A DNA stretch of 64,000 nucleotides. It comes from Lactiplantibacillus pentosus (GTDB lineage: Bacteria; Bacillota; Bacilli; Lactobacillales; Lactobacillaceae). Made by a program: the position numbers and the translations under genes. The stretch spans positions 2,170,001 through 2,234,000 of the forward strand of contig NZ_CP032757.1 of NCBI RefSeq assembly GCF_003641185.1, in the 5' to 3' direction. Of this stretch, positions 27,847-37,263 are shown in pieces; position 1 is the first letter of the stretch; each line of letters begins with the position of its first letter. Under the pieces are notes generated by a model. It made no database searches. It saw nothing but the letters and a program-made list of their open reading frames with translations, and was not told the DNA's origin.

Positions 27847-27943
27847 TTAATTCACTCCTTAGATTTCAAATGTTATCGTAACAAAAACGCCTGACAGCAT
27901 AAGATTAATAAAATCTTAATTTGCTTTTACAAATCATAATTTT

Positions 27944-27970
27944 ATTGTAGCACAATTTGAGAAAATACAA
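27944..27970 (-). promoter_or_regulatory. Promoter of the NlpC/P60 gene
   Basis: Minus-strand extended -10 TGCTACAAT (TACAAT at 27944-27949) with TTGTAT (27965-27970) 15 bp upstream. A small AAGATT/AATCTT hairpin lies in the leader near 27901-27917. The rest of 27971-28152 shows no gene. Confidence 0.5.
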
Positions 27971-28152
27971 ACTAGAATCACTCACTTTTTTACAAAACAA
28001 TCCGGTTATTTTGAAAAATAGTTGTCAATGCCAACGTGAGCTTAACAATTGACACCGCCGCGTTTATGTGGATAAACATAAAGTTAGTTTTGATACTCAC
28101 AAGCAATCATTTGCTTCAGTCAACCGCCCCAGTCAGATCATTAATGACCAAT

Positions 28153-28185
28153 AAAAAAACGTTAACGCATCAAGACGTTAACGTT
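28153..28185 (-). terminator. Terminator of prs
   Basis: Minus-strand perfect 10-bp stem AACGTTAACG/CGTTAACGTT followed by a run of T residues. Confidence 0.9.
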
Positions 28186-28200
28186 CGTTGAATTTTAAGA

Positions 28201-29166
28201 TTAAATGCGTGGGTCAAATAATCGATCGACTGGTTGTTGCTCATGAATCAATCTAATTGCATCACCCAATAATGGACCAACAGATAACTGAACCAACTTA
28301 TCAAACTGCTTCGACTCTGGAATCTGAATTGTATCCGTGACGATGACCTTTTCTAGCTTCGAAGCCTGCAGTTTCTGTACAGCATCTTGTGAGAAAATCG
28401 CATGGGTCGCACAGCCATAGACAGTCGCTGCACCGGCTTGCGATAAGGCATCCGCTGAAACGTCGAACCGCGTCCCAGTATCAATCATGTCATCGATCAC
28501 GATGGCAATGCGGCCTTTGACATCACCGATAATACTGTTTGGCACGATTTCATCATCATCTGGATGCCGATTATCGATGATTGCAATCGGCGCACCGAGC
28601 AGTTCAGCCATCTTCCGCGCACGGGAAACACCGGCATGGTCCGGAGAAACCACGACCAAATTATCCGTGATCCCCCGGTCCTTAAAGTAGCTTGCCAGCA
28701 ACGGTGCCGCGTATAAATGATCAACTGGAATATCGAAGAAGCCTTGAATTTGTGCAGCGTGTAAGTCGACTGTGATAACCCGACTGGCACGGTCCTTTTC
28801 CAACAACGTCGCAATTAACTTCGCAGTAATCGGTTCCCGCGACCGGGCTTTGCGGTCTTGACGCGAATACCCATAGTACGGAATGACGACATTAATTTGA
28901 CTGGCACTCGCACGACGCAAGGCATCAATCATAATCAACAATTCCAGAATCGTATCATTGACTGGTTCTGAGATTGACTGAACAACGAAGACCTCCGCAC
29001 CACGGATACTTTCTTCGATATTAATCTGAATTTCACCATCACTAAAGCGCTTGACAGAACTTTTACCGAGTGGAATTCCCACCCGCTGCGCAATTTTTTT
29101 AGCCAGCGGTAAATTGGAATTCAGGGCAAACAGTTTTAGTTTGGCACAAGATTCGTCTGTTGACAT
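28201..29166 (-). CDS. prs: Ribose-phosphate pyrophosphokinase
   Basis: A 321-aa enzyme making PRPP from ribose 5-phosphate and ATP for nucleotide, His and Trp synthesis. Seen: the flexible-loop/ATP region [32 protein letters not shown] and the PRPP loop [12 protein letters not shown]. Start at 29166 ([13 protein letters not shown]) is set by GGAGGTCACT directly upstream; the ATG 12 nt earlier lies inside that site. Lactobacilli often carry a second prs; which paralogue this is cannot be told here. Confidence 0.96.
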   Translation of the reverse strand: MSTDESCAKLKLFALNSNLPLAKKIAQRVGIPLGKSSVKRFSDGEIQINIEESIRGAEVFVVQSISEPVNDTILELLIMIDALRRASASQINVVIPYYGYSRQDRKARSREPITAKLIATLLEKDRASRVITVDLHAAQIQGFFDIPVDHLYAAPLLASYFKDRGITDNLVVVSPDHAGVSRARKMAELLGAPIAIIDNRHPDDDEIVPNSIIGDVKGRIAIVIDDMIDTGTRFDVSADALSQAGAATVYGCATHAIFSQDAVQKLQASKLEKVIVTDTIQIPESKQFDKLVQLSVGPLLGDAIRLIHEQQPVDRLFDPRI

Positions 29167-29206
29167 AGTGACCTCCATAAAAGTTGTTTGATGATTTGCT
29201 ACTTTG

Positions 29207-29236
29207 ATTATAGCAGTTACCCGCCCGAAAAACTGC
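29207..29236 (-). promoter_or_regulatory. Promoter of prs
   Basis: Minus-strand perfect TATAAT (29207-29212) inside the extended motif TGCTATAAT; no good -35. About 40 bp before the prs start. Confidence 0.65.
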
Positions 29237-29379
29237 TAGGAAAGCATATTTTTGACTGAAACAGCACAACTTTGGGCGACGGACCAGTTCGAAATTATTA
29301 AGCAAAGACTTTTTGAAAATAATTCTCTAAATATGCCACAATACCGTCCCTACCGAAATTTGTCTATAACAATCAACCA

Positions 29380-31989
29380 CTAATTAGTTGCTTGTGGCAT
29401 GAAATCTGTTGGCTTAATGCCAGCCATACCAATCATCGGGTCAATCTGCCGACTTAACACGAGCGTAGGCGTTAATACCGTGGGGCCCTGGGTAGGCTGC
29501 GCTGCCGTACTAGCCCCGGATTCACCATCATCTGCCGCCGTCTCAACCGATTGGGCTGAAGTCACATCATCATCGTTTTCCGACTTGGCTTGAGTTGGTT
29601 CACCTTCTGTGGTGGTCTCAGAATCACCAGCCGCTGCTTCCACATCAGTTGCAGGTTCAGCCGACGCTTCCGGTTCATCCGCTTCGTCACTCGTTTCTAT
29701 TCCCCAAACTTGACGGAGTCGTTTCGTTAAAGTTGTTTGGCGATTGACTGATTCATTTGTGACGCTACGTTCGAAGGATTGAATATCCCCAAGCAAAATC
29801 AGCATCTGTTCCGCACGCGTCACGGCCGTATAGAGTAAATTGCGTTGCAGCATTCTGGAAAATTGTGGCACCATCGGCAGAATCACCATTTTGAACTGAC
29901 TCCCCTGTGATTTATGAATCGACATACTATAAGCCAGAGTCAATCTATTCCAGTCGCTTCGTTGATAAGTCACCTCGTTTTGGTCAAACGCAATCGTGAT
30001 TTGGTCCTTTTTGGACTCATTATGGGGATCACCAGCCAGGTCAATCCCCACGATCCGACCGATATCGCCATTAAAGACGTTATCTTCCGGTGAGTTGACC
30101 AGGTGCAAGACCTTATCACCAACTCGAAAGTCCTGGCCATTGTAGGTTAGATGTTTCTGCCGCGCAGATTTGAGCGGGTTAAAAATGTTTTGTACAGTCG
30201 TGTTGAGTTGGTCGATACCCGCCGTTCCACGATACATCGGCGCTAGAATCTGAACATCATCTGCACTAAACCCCTTCGCCTTGGCCTTACCGACCACCTG
30301 TTCAATAATGTGGTTAACTTGATAAGCGTTACAGCTAATAAACGAACGGTCTGGCTGATTAACGGTGAAATCAGCAGGTAACTGACCATCCTTAATGGCG
30401 TGTGCCAACGGAATAATGCTGGAATCATTGCCTTGTCGATAAATGGTCGTTAGCTCGATCTGCGGCAATTCACTAAACTGTAGTAAGTCATGGAAGACTT
30501 GCCCGGCCCCAACTGATGGCAATTGATCCTTATCACCAACGAAAATCACTTGCATCTCACCCGGAATCGACGTCAGCAACTGCTGAAAGAGTACGGTATC
30601 CACCATCGACATTTCATCAATGATCAGTAAGCCACCCTGAAGTTCCTTGCTAGGTTCTTCTGGGCCATCTTCACGACCAGTCAATCCTAATAGGCGGTGA
30701 ATCGTACTGGCAGGCAACCCGGTAGTTTCTGCCATCCGTTTGGCAGCTCGACCAGTTGGCGCCGCTAACGAAATCGGAAATGGTTCATCTTTATACTGGT
30801 TAACATCGAGCACCACGTCATGCAGTTCAGCGTATAGCGCAACCAAGCCACGAATGATAGTCGTCTTTCCAGTCCCGGGGCCCCCGGTCAGTAAAAAGAC
30901 GTGCGACGTGATGGCCGCTTTCAACGCTGCTGTTTGGGAGGCATCATAGGTGATGTTGCTAGCACGACTGACGTGCTGGATGGCACTTTCGACGGCTTTA
31001 TCCGTCAACGGGTGCTCATCTTCCTCGTCCAGTAACCGTTTCAGTTGTTCGGCGACCCGCCACTCTGCTTCATAGAGGCCTCGCAGATAAATTCGGTTCT
31101 CATCGCCAACAATCTTATTCTCTTTGGCTAAAACAACGAGTTGGTCGGCTAACTTATCCGGATCGATCCGCACATGCCGAGCATTCTCCAGCAACTGTAA
31201 GGTTTGATTCAAAAGTGGCTTAGCAGTCGTATAAGTATCACCGTTTGCCACGCATAACTCATCGATTTCAGTGAGCAGCGCTGCTTTTAAGCGTTCATCC
31301 GCTTGAGGGTCGATATTGAGTTGAGCGGCAATCTGGTCGGCCTTCTTAAAACCAACTCCCATGATATCTTCGACCAAGCAGTATGGATTCTCTTGAATTC
31401 GCGCGAGCGTGTCGCCTTGATAACGCGCATAAATGGCAGCAGCCAGGCGACTCCCAAAACCATACGCATTGAGGCCAATAATCGTCTGCTCGAGCCCATT
31501 ATTGACCGTCAACGTATCGACTAAGGTCGCCTGGACGCCGGCGCGTAATCCAATCGGCTTGAGCACCTTAGGATCGGCCAAAATCTTATCGATTGCATCT
31601 TCACCCAACGTATCCACGATGCGCTCCGCCGTTCGTTTACCCAGGCCAGGAAAATCATTACCTGACAAATAAGCAATTAGGCCACTGCGCGTTGTTGGCG
31701 TCTCATTTTGATAATTATCGGCCTGAAATTGGACGCCATACTTGGGATGGGTCACAGTCCGACCAGTAAACCGATAAGTGGTCTCTTCCTGAATATCGGC
31801 AAAATTTCCGGTGACCACGATTTCATCTTCCGACCAATCGATGTTTTGCTCGGTCACTTTAACTAACAAAACTTTGTAGAAACTATCAGAACTACTAAAA
31901 AAAGTGGCAGCAACCTTGCCGACCACAAAATGGCTGACAGGGTTACGACCGACATCATCGGAAAATAAATTTGCTTGTTCGTCCGTCAC
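29380..31989 (-). CDS. recD2: RecD2-type ATP-dependent helicase
   Basis: An 869-aa superfamily 1B helicase of the stand-alone RecD2 type, found in bacteria without RecBC and involved in repair and fork maintenance. N-terminal OB-like and helix-hairpin-helix regions (LSGNDFPGLGKRTAERIV) are followed by Walker A GGPGTGKTTII, the DExx-type motif LLIIDEMSMVD, and the C-terminal motif LAYSMSIHKSQGSQF. An Asp/Glu/Ser/Thr-rich, probably disordered stretch of about 90 residues (about 765-850) precedes a conserved-looking end. GTG start with an AAGGAGG site. Third gene of a unit with the phosphatase and TPR genes. Confidence 0.95.
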   Translation of the reverse strand: MTDEQANLFSDDVGRNPVSHFVVGKVAATFFSSSDSFYKVLLVKVTEQNIDWSEDEIVVTGNFADIQEETTYRFTGRTVTHPKYGVQFQADNYQNETPTTRSGLIAYLSGNDFPGLGKRTAERIVDTLGEDAIDKILADPKVLKPIGLRAGVQATLVDTLTVNNGLEQTIIGLNAYGFGSRLAAAIYARYQGDTLARIQENPYCLVEDIMGVGFKKADQIAAQLNIDPQADERLKAALLTEIDELCVANGDTYTTAKPLLNQTLQLLENARHVRIDPDKLADQLVVLAKENKIVGDENRIYLRGLYEAEWRVAEQLKRLLDEEDEHPLTDKAVESAIQHVSRASNITYDASQTAALKAAITSHVFLLTGGPGTGKTTIIRGLVALYAELHDVVLDVNQYKDEPFPISLAAPTGRAAKRMAETTGLPASTIHRLLGLTGREDGPEEPSKELQGGLLIIDEMSMVDTVLFQQLLTSIPGEMQVIFVGDKDQLPSVGAGQVFHDLLQFSELPQIELTTIYRQGNDSSIIPLAHAIKDGQLPADFTVNQPDRSFISCNAYQVNHIIEQVVGKAKAKGFSADDVQILAPMYRGTAGIDQLNTTVQNIFNPLKSARQKHLTYNGQDFRVGDKVLHLVNSPEDNVFNGDIGRIVGIDLAGDPHNESKKDQITIAFDQNEVTYQRSDWNRLTLAYSMSIHKSQGSQFKMVILPMVPQFSRMLQRNLLYTAVTRAEQMLILLGDIQSFERSVTNESVNRQTTLTKRLRQVWGIETSDEADEPEASAEPATDVEAAAGDSETTTEGEPTQAKSENDDDVTSAQSVETAADDGESGASTAAQPTQGPTVLTPTLVLSRQIDPMIGMAGIKPTDFMPQATN

Positions 31990-32001
31990 GAAAAATCCTC
32001 C

Positions 32002-32682
32002 TTATTCATTAGACTGTTTATGTTCTGACTGACTCGCCAACATTTTTTCAATATCTGAGAGTTGTTGCTGATGGGCTTTAAAGTAAGCGGCATCTAGCTT
32101 TTCTGCTTTCTCAAACCACTTGGCATAGGGTTGACCCAGCACCATCGCAGTCAAGCCGATGTTAAACGCGGCTTTTCCAGATTGCGGGTCAATTTTAAAC
32201 GCCTGATGGTAATATTCCGATGCTTGCTGATTATTGCCTAACGCAAGCAAAATATCTGCTACTAACAAGTTGGTGTCGGCTTGCTTGGGCTGAGCCTCCT
32301 GAGCAGTGATTGCCCAGACCAGTGCGTGTTGATAATCGCGTTTGGCCATTAACGCCTGACCGCTCATCATATACGCATCCGTCTTCAACTTAGGATCCGT
32401 GATTTGCTGATAAAATGGCAACGCTTTGTCGTACATCTCAGCTTGATAGTAGACGTTACCCAGCGCGTAGCGGAATAAATCACCAGCTGGTTGTTGCGAT
32501 TCAAACTTGCCGAGAGCTTTCATTGCCAGTGCTTCGGCCTGCTCGTAATCTTTTCCGGCCGTCAGTAAGACCGTCAAATCATAATACGCGTGATAATCTT
32601 CTGGTCGGGCATCGATTTTGCCCACTAATTCATGAACTAACGCCTGTTGGGCCGCCTTATCTGGCCGCGTCTGCTTTGCCAT
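32002..32682 (-). CDS. Tetratricopeptide repeat protein
   Basis: A soluble protein of about 226 aa made of consecutive TPR-like helical pairs (for example ALAMKALGKFESQQPAGDLF, LPFYQQITDPKLKTDAYMMS, ASEYYHQAFKIDPQSGKAAF). It is likely a protein-interaction scaffold with unknown partner. It lies 12 nt upstream of recD2, and a TPR gene beside recD2 is common in lactobacilli. Start uncertain: ATG 32682 (MAKQTRPDKAAQ) or GTG 32688, which has better spacing from AAAGGA. Confidence 0.88.
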   Translation of the reverse strand: MAKQTRPDKAAQQALVHELVGKIDARPEDYHAYYDLTVLLTAGKDYEQAEALAMKALGKFESQQPAGDLFRYALGNVYYQAEMYDKALPFYQQITDPKLKTDAYMMSGQALMAKRDYQHALVWAITAQEAQPKQADTNLLVADILLALGNNQQASEYYHQAFKIDPQSGKAAFNIGLTAMVLGQPYAKWFEKAEKLDAAYFKAHQQQLSDIEKMLASQSEHKQSNE

Positions 32683-32705
32683 ACACACTCACATTCCTTT
32701 CATCA

Positions 32706-33371
32706 TCAAATGGTATCCGTCGCATCTGGACGCCGTGATAAGTACGACGTATCATTCCAGTCTAATAATTTATAATGCCGGCCACGATCACGGGTCTCCA
32801 AAATAGTCGTCGACGTATTCGACAAGCCACCCCGTTGACGCAACGTTGCTAGGGATGCGCCAAGCAATGAGTTCACTAGCGCATTCAATGCCGCCCCATG
32901 ACTGACGATCAAGACGTTATCTTCACGACGCGGATTAGCCTGAACAATCTGGGTGATGGCAGGCGTCATCCGCTTCAATAACTGTTGAAAGCTCTCCCCT
33001 TGAATCGCCGTTGGATCGTATTGATCCGGATGATTGCGAAATGCGTCAAACTCGGCTGGATATGTCGCTTCCACCGCAGTAAAAGCCATCCCTTCCATCT
33101 TACCCAAGTTGAATTCGCGTAAGCGGCTCAGGACCGTTAACGGTAACTCTGGTTGATTCAAGTCATGGCGCAACGTCATCGCCGTGTCTCGCGCCCGTTT
33201 CAACGGACTCACGTATAAGTGACTAAAATGAATATCCTGCAATGCTGCGGCTAACTCATGAATTTCTTGATAACTCGCTGGCAACAACGGTGAATCTCCT
33301 TGTGACCCTTGGTAGCGGCCTTCAAGATTCCACTCAGTTTTGCCATGGCGAATAAATAATAATTTTGTCAA
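32706..33371 (-). CDS. Histidine phosphatase family protein (phosphoglycerate mutase-like)
   Basis: A 221-aa protein with the RHG catalytic motif LLFIRHGKTEWNLEGRYQG, the acid/base region LREFNLGKMEGM and the second catalytic His in VLIVSHGAALNAL. It is a co-factor-independent-looking phosphatase of broad type; substrate unknown. The TTG at 33371 is supported by GAGGAAG 6 nt upstream; a frame open to 33428 adds 19 residues lacking family similarity. First gene of the phosphatase-TPR-recD2 unit. Confidence 0.92.
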   Translation of the reverse strand: MTKLLFIRHGKTEWNLEGRYQGSQGDSPLLPASYQEIHELAAALQDIHFSHLYVSPLKRARDTAMTLRHDLNQPELPLTVLSRLREFNLGKMEGMAFTAVEATYPAEFDAFRNHPDQYDPTAIQGESFQQLLKRMTPAITQIVQANPRREDNVLIVSHGAALNALVNSLLGASLATLRQRGGLSNTSTTILETRDRGRHYKLLDWNDTSYLSRRPDATDTI

Positions 33372-33534
33372 TTGCTTACTTCCTCGTATTGATAACCTAT
33401 ATATTTCGCCGATTGGTCCGCGCGGCAACCGCTAATTATCAGACAACTAGCGACGGTTTACTGGCCCCAAATCGTGTTCTGATCGACTAGCAGTACCACA
33501 GATGCCTGCTGGACAAACGACGACTACTTTATCC

Positions 33535-33563
33535 ATTATGACAGTTTTCAGCTTGCTTTTCAA
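33535..33563 (-). promoter_or_regulatory. Promoter of the phosphatase-TPR-recD2 unit
   Basis: Minus-strand TTGAAA (33558-33563), 17-bp spacer, CATAAT (33535-33540). The leader is about 160 nt. Apart from this and the terminator at 33670-33703, the 338-bp gap shows no gene. Confidence 0.6.
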
Positions 33564-33669
33564 AATCTGTTCACCTATTTTGTCAATTTCCAATTAACTT
33601 AATAAAAATAAAATTATGTCAACTAGAACTGGCGACTTCTAGCCTGGCAACAAACCACCGATAGCTAAT

Positions 33670-33703
33670 AAAAAAGAGTAGCCTGTCATCAAACAAGCTA
33701 CCC
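33670..33703 (-). terminator. Terminator of the WxL cluster
   Basis: Minus-strand stem GGGTAGC/GCTACTC followed by six T residues, just after the stop at 33710. Confidence 0.85.
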
Positions 33704-33709
33704 TAAAAT

Positions 33710-35161
33710 TCATGGTGCTGGAACCACTGCCAACGTCCAGGTAATGGTACTCTGATACTGTCCGGCTGAAGCTAACGGCGTTGCGGGTAAGGTTAAACTG
33801 CTTGGCGTTACATCAAAGGTTTGACTTTGACGTCCCGACTGGGTATAGACCGTCTGAGCAGTGCCATCCGCCACTAAACTTTGTGCCAGCTGGCCGTTCG
33901 TCGCCTTCAACTCAACTTGCGCGGTTCGAATGGCGGCACCACCAGTCGTCGCAAACGGGCTGAGACTCGCAAGTAACTGCCAATCCCCACCCACGGTTCG
34001 GTGATCGACAACGGCCAATTGCTGGTCGTTATTACCATCATATGCCACATTGGTTGCAACGGACTGCTTGGCCAAAGCTAAGGTCGTCCCACGCGCAAGC
34101 GTATTCAGTGTGACCGTTCCAAAATTCAAATTAGGCACCGCCATCAGCGCTAACTGCCCACCAGACTTGACCGTTAAGCGGGCCGCATTAGTGGTGACCG
34201 TCTGCGGTTTGCCATTGACTGGATAACTCAAGCTCGCATAGTATGCCGTGCCATCATCATCTGCGTTCGTTGGCGTTTTAACCGTGTAACTCGTATCCGT
34301 CACATTCAAGGCAGTGGCTTTGCCGTTTTTGACACGATACCAATTAGCAACCGTGACACCCTCTGGTAACGCTGGCAAAGTAAACGTCGCTGGCGTGCCT
34401 TCAGTAACGGTCACGTCTTGTAGCGCACCAACTTGAATCTGAACACTGTCACTTAGACCATTAGAGGTACCCGTAATCGTGACTAAGCCATGATCATCGG
34501 CCAGCCCTGAGTTATCTTTGGCGACATCTGCAGCGATGACATTGCCGTAGTCATCCACAGAAGCTAAGGTTGGATCACTACTCTTCCACGTGACGGGATC
34601 CGTCGCAGTTTCGGGTGTCAGCGCGGCGTGAACCATTGTCTCGTCTGAATTATTCAGCAACTGTTCATCGCTGCTAACCTTAATACCAGTCGTCGGAACT
34701 CGTGACGGGGTTACCGTCACCTTTGCAATTTTTGACCAATAATCCGGAAAGGCCCCGATACCTGAGAAATCGTATTGAACTTGAAAATAAACCGGCGTCG
34801 TTGCCGTCACCTCGGGCGCGTTGTACGTGTAGGTCCGACTGTTCGTACCGACTTTTTGATAAGTCTGACCACCATCAGTTGATTGCCACCAAACGTATTT
34901 CCGACCACTGACTAGACTAGTCGCGGCTTCTAACGCACTGCGTTGGGCACGAACGGACAGCGTCACTGACTGACCACCAATCACATTACTATCGATGGGT
35001 TGTTGCGTAAAACCACCGGAGAGGTTCAAGCCAACAATTGAAGTTGGCCGCGAAGTAGGCGGTTGCGGTGCCGTTTTGGCCGCTTCAACGACAGGAGTAA
35101 AATACCAGCAGACGAGTATGACGCTAAGTGTGAACCATACCCACCTAACCCATTTTTTCAT
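33710..35161 (-). CDS. WxL-domain surface protein with Ig-like region
   Basis: A 483-aa secreted protein. It has a signal peptide (ends near PVVEA), an Ig-like domain with YVWWQSTDGGQTYQKVG, a Big2-type domain (VTWKSSDPTLASVDDYGNVI, about 190-245), a further beta-rich region, and a C-terminal WxL domain. The two WxL motifs are GGDWQLLASLSPF and ITWTLAVV at the very end. WxL domains bind peptidoglycan non-covalently. Last gene of a three-gene cluster. Start at 35161 follows AAGGAG; the preceding GTG is possible. Ligand of the Ig-like part is unknown. Confidence 0.9.
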   Translation of the reverse strand: MKKWVRWVWFTLSVILVCWYFTPVVEAAKTAPQPPTSRPTSIVGLNLSGGFTQQPIDSNVIGGQSVTLSVRAQRSALEAATSLVSGRKYVWWQSTDGGQTYQKVGTNSRTYTYNAPEVTATTPVYFQVQYDFSGIGAFPDYWSKIAKVTVTPSRVPTTGIKVSSDEQLLNNSDETMVHAALTPETATDPVTWKSSDPTLASVDDYGNVIAADVAKDNSGLADDHGLVTITGTSNGLSDSVQIQVGALQDVTVTEGTPATFTLPALPEGVTVANWYRVKNGKATALNVTDTSYTVKTPTNADDDGTAYYASLSYPVNGKPQTVTTNAARLTVKSGGQLALMAVPNLNFGTVTLNTLARGTTLALAKQSVATNVAYDGNNDQQLAVVDHRTVGGDWQLLASLSPFATTGGAAIRTAQVELKATNGQLAQSLVADGTAQTVYTQSGRQSQTFDVTPSSLTLPATPLASAGQYQSTITWTLAVVPAP

Positions 35162-35167
35162 CACGCC

Positions 35168-36202
35168 TCACTCCTTACGTGAACGCCGTTGACCGAACCA
35201 GTATGCCGCCATCAGCAAGGCTAACAGTCCGACTAGCGCTAAACTCCCCCATAACCACCAGTTCACTTTGTGTGGACCGACCAGTCGATGATTATGCTGA
35301 CTGGCTCGTTGCGCAGTCAGTGTAAAGTTATGGCTGAAGTTCCATACTCGCGTCCCGCTGGTTAAGTGCAGCTTCAATTGATAGTTACCGGCTGCTAACC
35401 GGTCAGATCCGAGCGCCACGTGGTAGTTAAACCAGCTATTTGGCGCCATTGAACCTGATTTCAGTCGTTGGGTTGCGACTGTCTTACGAGTTGCTCGGTC
35501 AATCACACGTGCTTGAATCGTCAACTGACCAAAAAGCGTTGGCGCCAGATTGCGCAGTTTGGCAAATAGAACTGGTTGACCATTGTCCGTTGTGACTTTA
35601 ACTTGATCAAGCACCAGTTGGACGGGAATCGTTTCCTGTGGCTGACACCAGAGTGCCACCGCTGTCACTTCTGCGTAACGATTTTTCAAGACAAAGCCTT
35701 GATCATTCGTTGGTTTAGTGGCACTGGCAGTTGGGTTGGTGACAAATAAGCCACCTAACACTTCACCTTTGAATCCATTTTTCGGAATTGTTACGGTGAA
35801 ACCGACTGTCTTGGCCTGATGTGCAGCGAGCTGCACGGTGACCCCAGCTGAAGTCATGTCCTTAAACGTGGTGGTTGCCGATGGATCTTGCCGATTTGAC
35901 GGCACATACGCAACACTACCAGCATCCGAAGTCGTGGCATTCACCGGCGTCACTTCAAGGGTAATTGCCGATTTACTGGGATTGCTAACGGATACTTTCA
36001 GCTCCCGCGTACTTCCCGGCGTTACTTTTAAATTAAAATACCCGGCTTGTTTATCGAGCTGGTCTTTGGGCAGTAGAGGTGTCAACACAAAACCTGACGC
36101 GGGAGTGCTCGTCGCTGCATGGATTGGTTGCATTCCCAAGAGACCACCAAGCATGAACGCCAGCACTAACACCCACCACTGACTGATTTTTTTAAACCAC
36201 AT
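35168..36202 (-). CDS. WxL protein-interacting protein, DUF916/DUF3324
   Basis: A 344-aa type I membrane protein. Signal peptide (VLVLAFMLGGLLGMQPIHA) is followed by the DUF916 domain (GYFNLKVTPGSTRELKVSVSNPS), the DUF3324 domain (about 170-290), then one transmembrane segment (WWLWGSLALVGLLALLMAAYWF) and a basic cytoplasmic tail. Such proteins anchor or chaperone WxL proteins at the cell surface. It lies between two WxL genes, as in the csc clusters of this genus. Start at 36202 uses a GGGAGGTG site. Its stop overlaps the ribosome site of the next gene. Confidence 0.9.
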   Translation of the reverse strand: MWFKKISQWWVLVLAFMLGGLLGMQPIHAATSTPASGFVLTPLLPKDQLDKQAGYFNLKVTPGSTRELKVSVSNPSKSAITLEVTPVNATTSDAGSVAYVPSNRQDPSATTTFKDMTSAGVTVQLAAHQAKTVGFTVTIPKNGFKGEVLGGLFVTNPTASATKPTNDQGFVLKNRYAEVTAVALWCQPQETIPVQLVLDQVKVTTDNGQPVLFAKLRNLAPTLFGQLTIQARVIDRATRKTVATQRLKSGSMAPNSWFNYHVALGSDRLAAGNYQLKLHLTSGTRVWNFSHNFTLTAQRASQHNHRLVGPHKVNWWLWGSLALVGLLALLMAAYWFGQRRSRKE

Positions 36203-36259
36203 ATCAACACCTCCCACGACTCATTGACTCATGTGACCTGTTAAGAAAGCACTAACTGA

Positions 36260-36988
36260 CTACGAAGCGGCTTTTGGTGCAGCGGCAGCGGCTGGCGCAT
36301 TTTGTAACGTCCAGTAAAGTGTTGCGGAATACGTCCCGGCCGAAACGTTGCTTTGCTTTGCAACTTGTAAGTTACTACTGGTGGCTGTTGTGGCGGTGTT
36401 GTCACCTTCACCAGTAGCAGCACTGGCGCTCCATAACGTTGCTGGGCTTGCGACCCAACCATTCGTGACCGTCGATTGACTCAAACTCAGTGCGGACGGT
36501 GCTGACGTATCCGTATTGTCGACCGTCCCCTTCGTCATATTCAAATTCAGAGTCGCCGTATCAATGGTTGCGGCGCCGGCACTAAATGGTCCCATTCCGA
36601 CCGTCAAACTCCAACCAGCATGGTTACCACGATAATCGCTGATATTCAGATTGCCACGCCCATTACCATCGTACCCGGCACCACCTGAAGTGTTACCACT
36701 GGTTGCGTTCAAGGTCGTCGGACCTGAGGCAATGTTCTTGACGTTAGTTGAACCGAGTGCGATATTTGGCACGGCATTCAACGTTAATTCACCAGGCATT
36801 ACTGTAAATTGGGCGTTAGATAACGCTTCAGCATTGCCAGTACTATCCGCAACGTAACCGGTGGAAACGGTCGTTAGGTTGCCATCCGCCGTTCCAGGTC
36901 CAGCAGCCAAGGCCGCCAGTGGCATTAACGCCAGTGATAGTAGGGTGACCCCACTACTAAGACCGGTCATCACTTTAAAAGTTCGCAT
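36260..36988 (-). CDS. Small WxL-domain surface protein
   Basis: A 242-aa secreted protein with signal peptide (cleavage near ALAA) and a mature part made almost only of the WxL domain: the first motif is HAGWSLTVGMGPF and the second TLYWTL near the end, followed by an Ala/Pro-rich tail. Typical of the short WxL member of csc clusters. A GGAGG site precedes the ATG. First gene of the unit; a cre-like sequence lies about 65 bp upstream. Confidence 0.92.
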   Translation of the reverse strand: MRTFKVMTGLSSGVTLLSLALMPLAALAAGPGTADGNLTTVSTGYVADSTGNAEALSNAQFTVMPGELTLNAVPNIALGSTNVKNIASGPTTLNATSGNTSGGAGYDGNGRGNLNISDYRGNHAGWSLTVGMGPFSAGAATIDTATLNLNMTKGTVDNTDTSAPSALSLSQSTVTNGWVASPATLWSASAATGEGDNTATTATSSNLQVAKQSNVSAGTYSATLYWTLQNAPAAAAAPKAAS

Positions 36989-37051
36989 GTTACTTCCTCC
37001 ATTTCTCTCTTGACCAAATTGAATCGTTGTATCATTTTACTAATGACTTTA

Positions 37052-37065
37052 TGATTACGCTTTCA
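37052..37065 (+). promoter_or_regulatory. Candidate cre upstream of the WxL cluster
   Basis: TGATTACGCTTTCA matches TGWNANCGNTNWCA at 13 of 14 positions. Carbon-catabolite control of csc clusters has been proposed for L. plantarum, which this would fit. No convincing -35/-10 pair was identified nearby. Confidence 0.5.
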
Positions 37066-37209
37066 CCGTCCTCTTCCCCTGACGCCATCATCAGTTTAGC
37101 ATGTACAATCAACGAAAGCGTTGGTAAAATCTTGATTCATTAAGTTTCCGTATCAACAACTTTTCCGTCCTACCGCGTGCTCGCGCAAGTTCTAAACAAG
37201 TTCCACGAC

Positions 37210-37245
37210 AAAAAAGTCCGTCAAGGCAGAATTGTCTCGACGAAC
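37210..37245 (-). terminator. Terminator of ktrA
   Basis: Minus-strand stem GTTCGTCGAGACA against TGCCTTGACGGAC followed by six T residues. Confidence 0.88.
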
Positions 37246-37263
37246 TTAACTTGATTAATTCAA

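Noticed and set aside
37081..37135. A second cre-like sequence (CGAAAGCGTTGGTA) upstream of the WxL cluster
   Set aside because: Only about 11 of 14 positions agree with the consensus, which is too weak to call.
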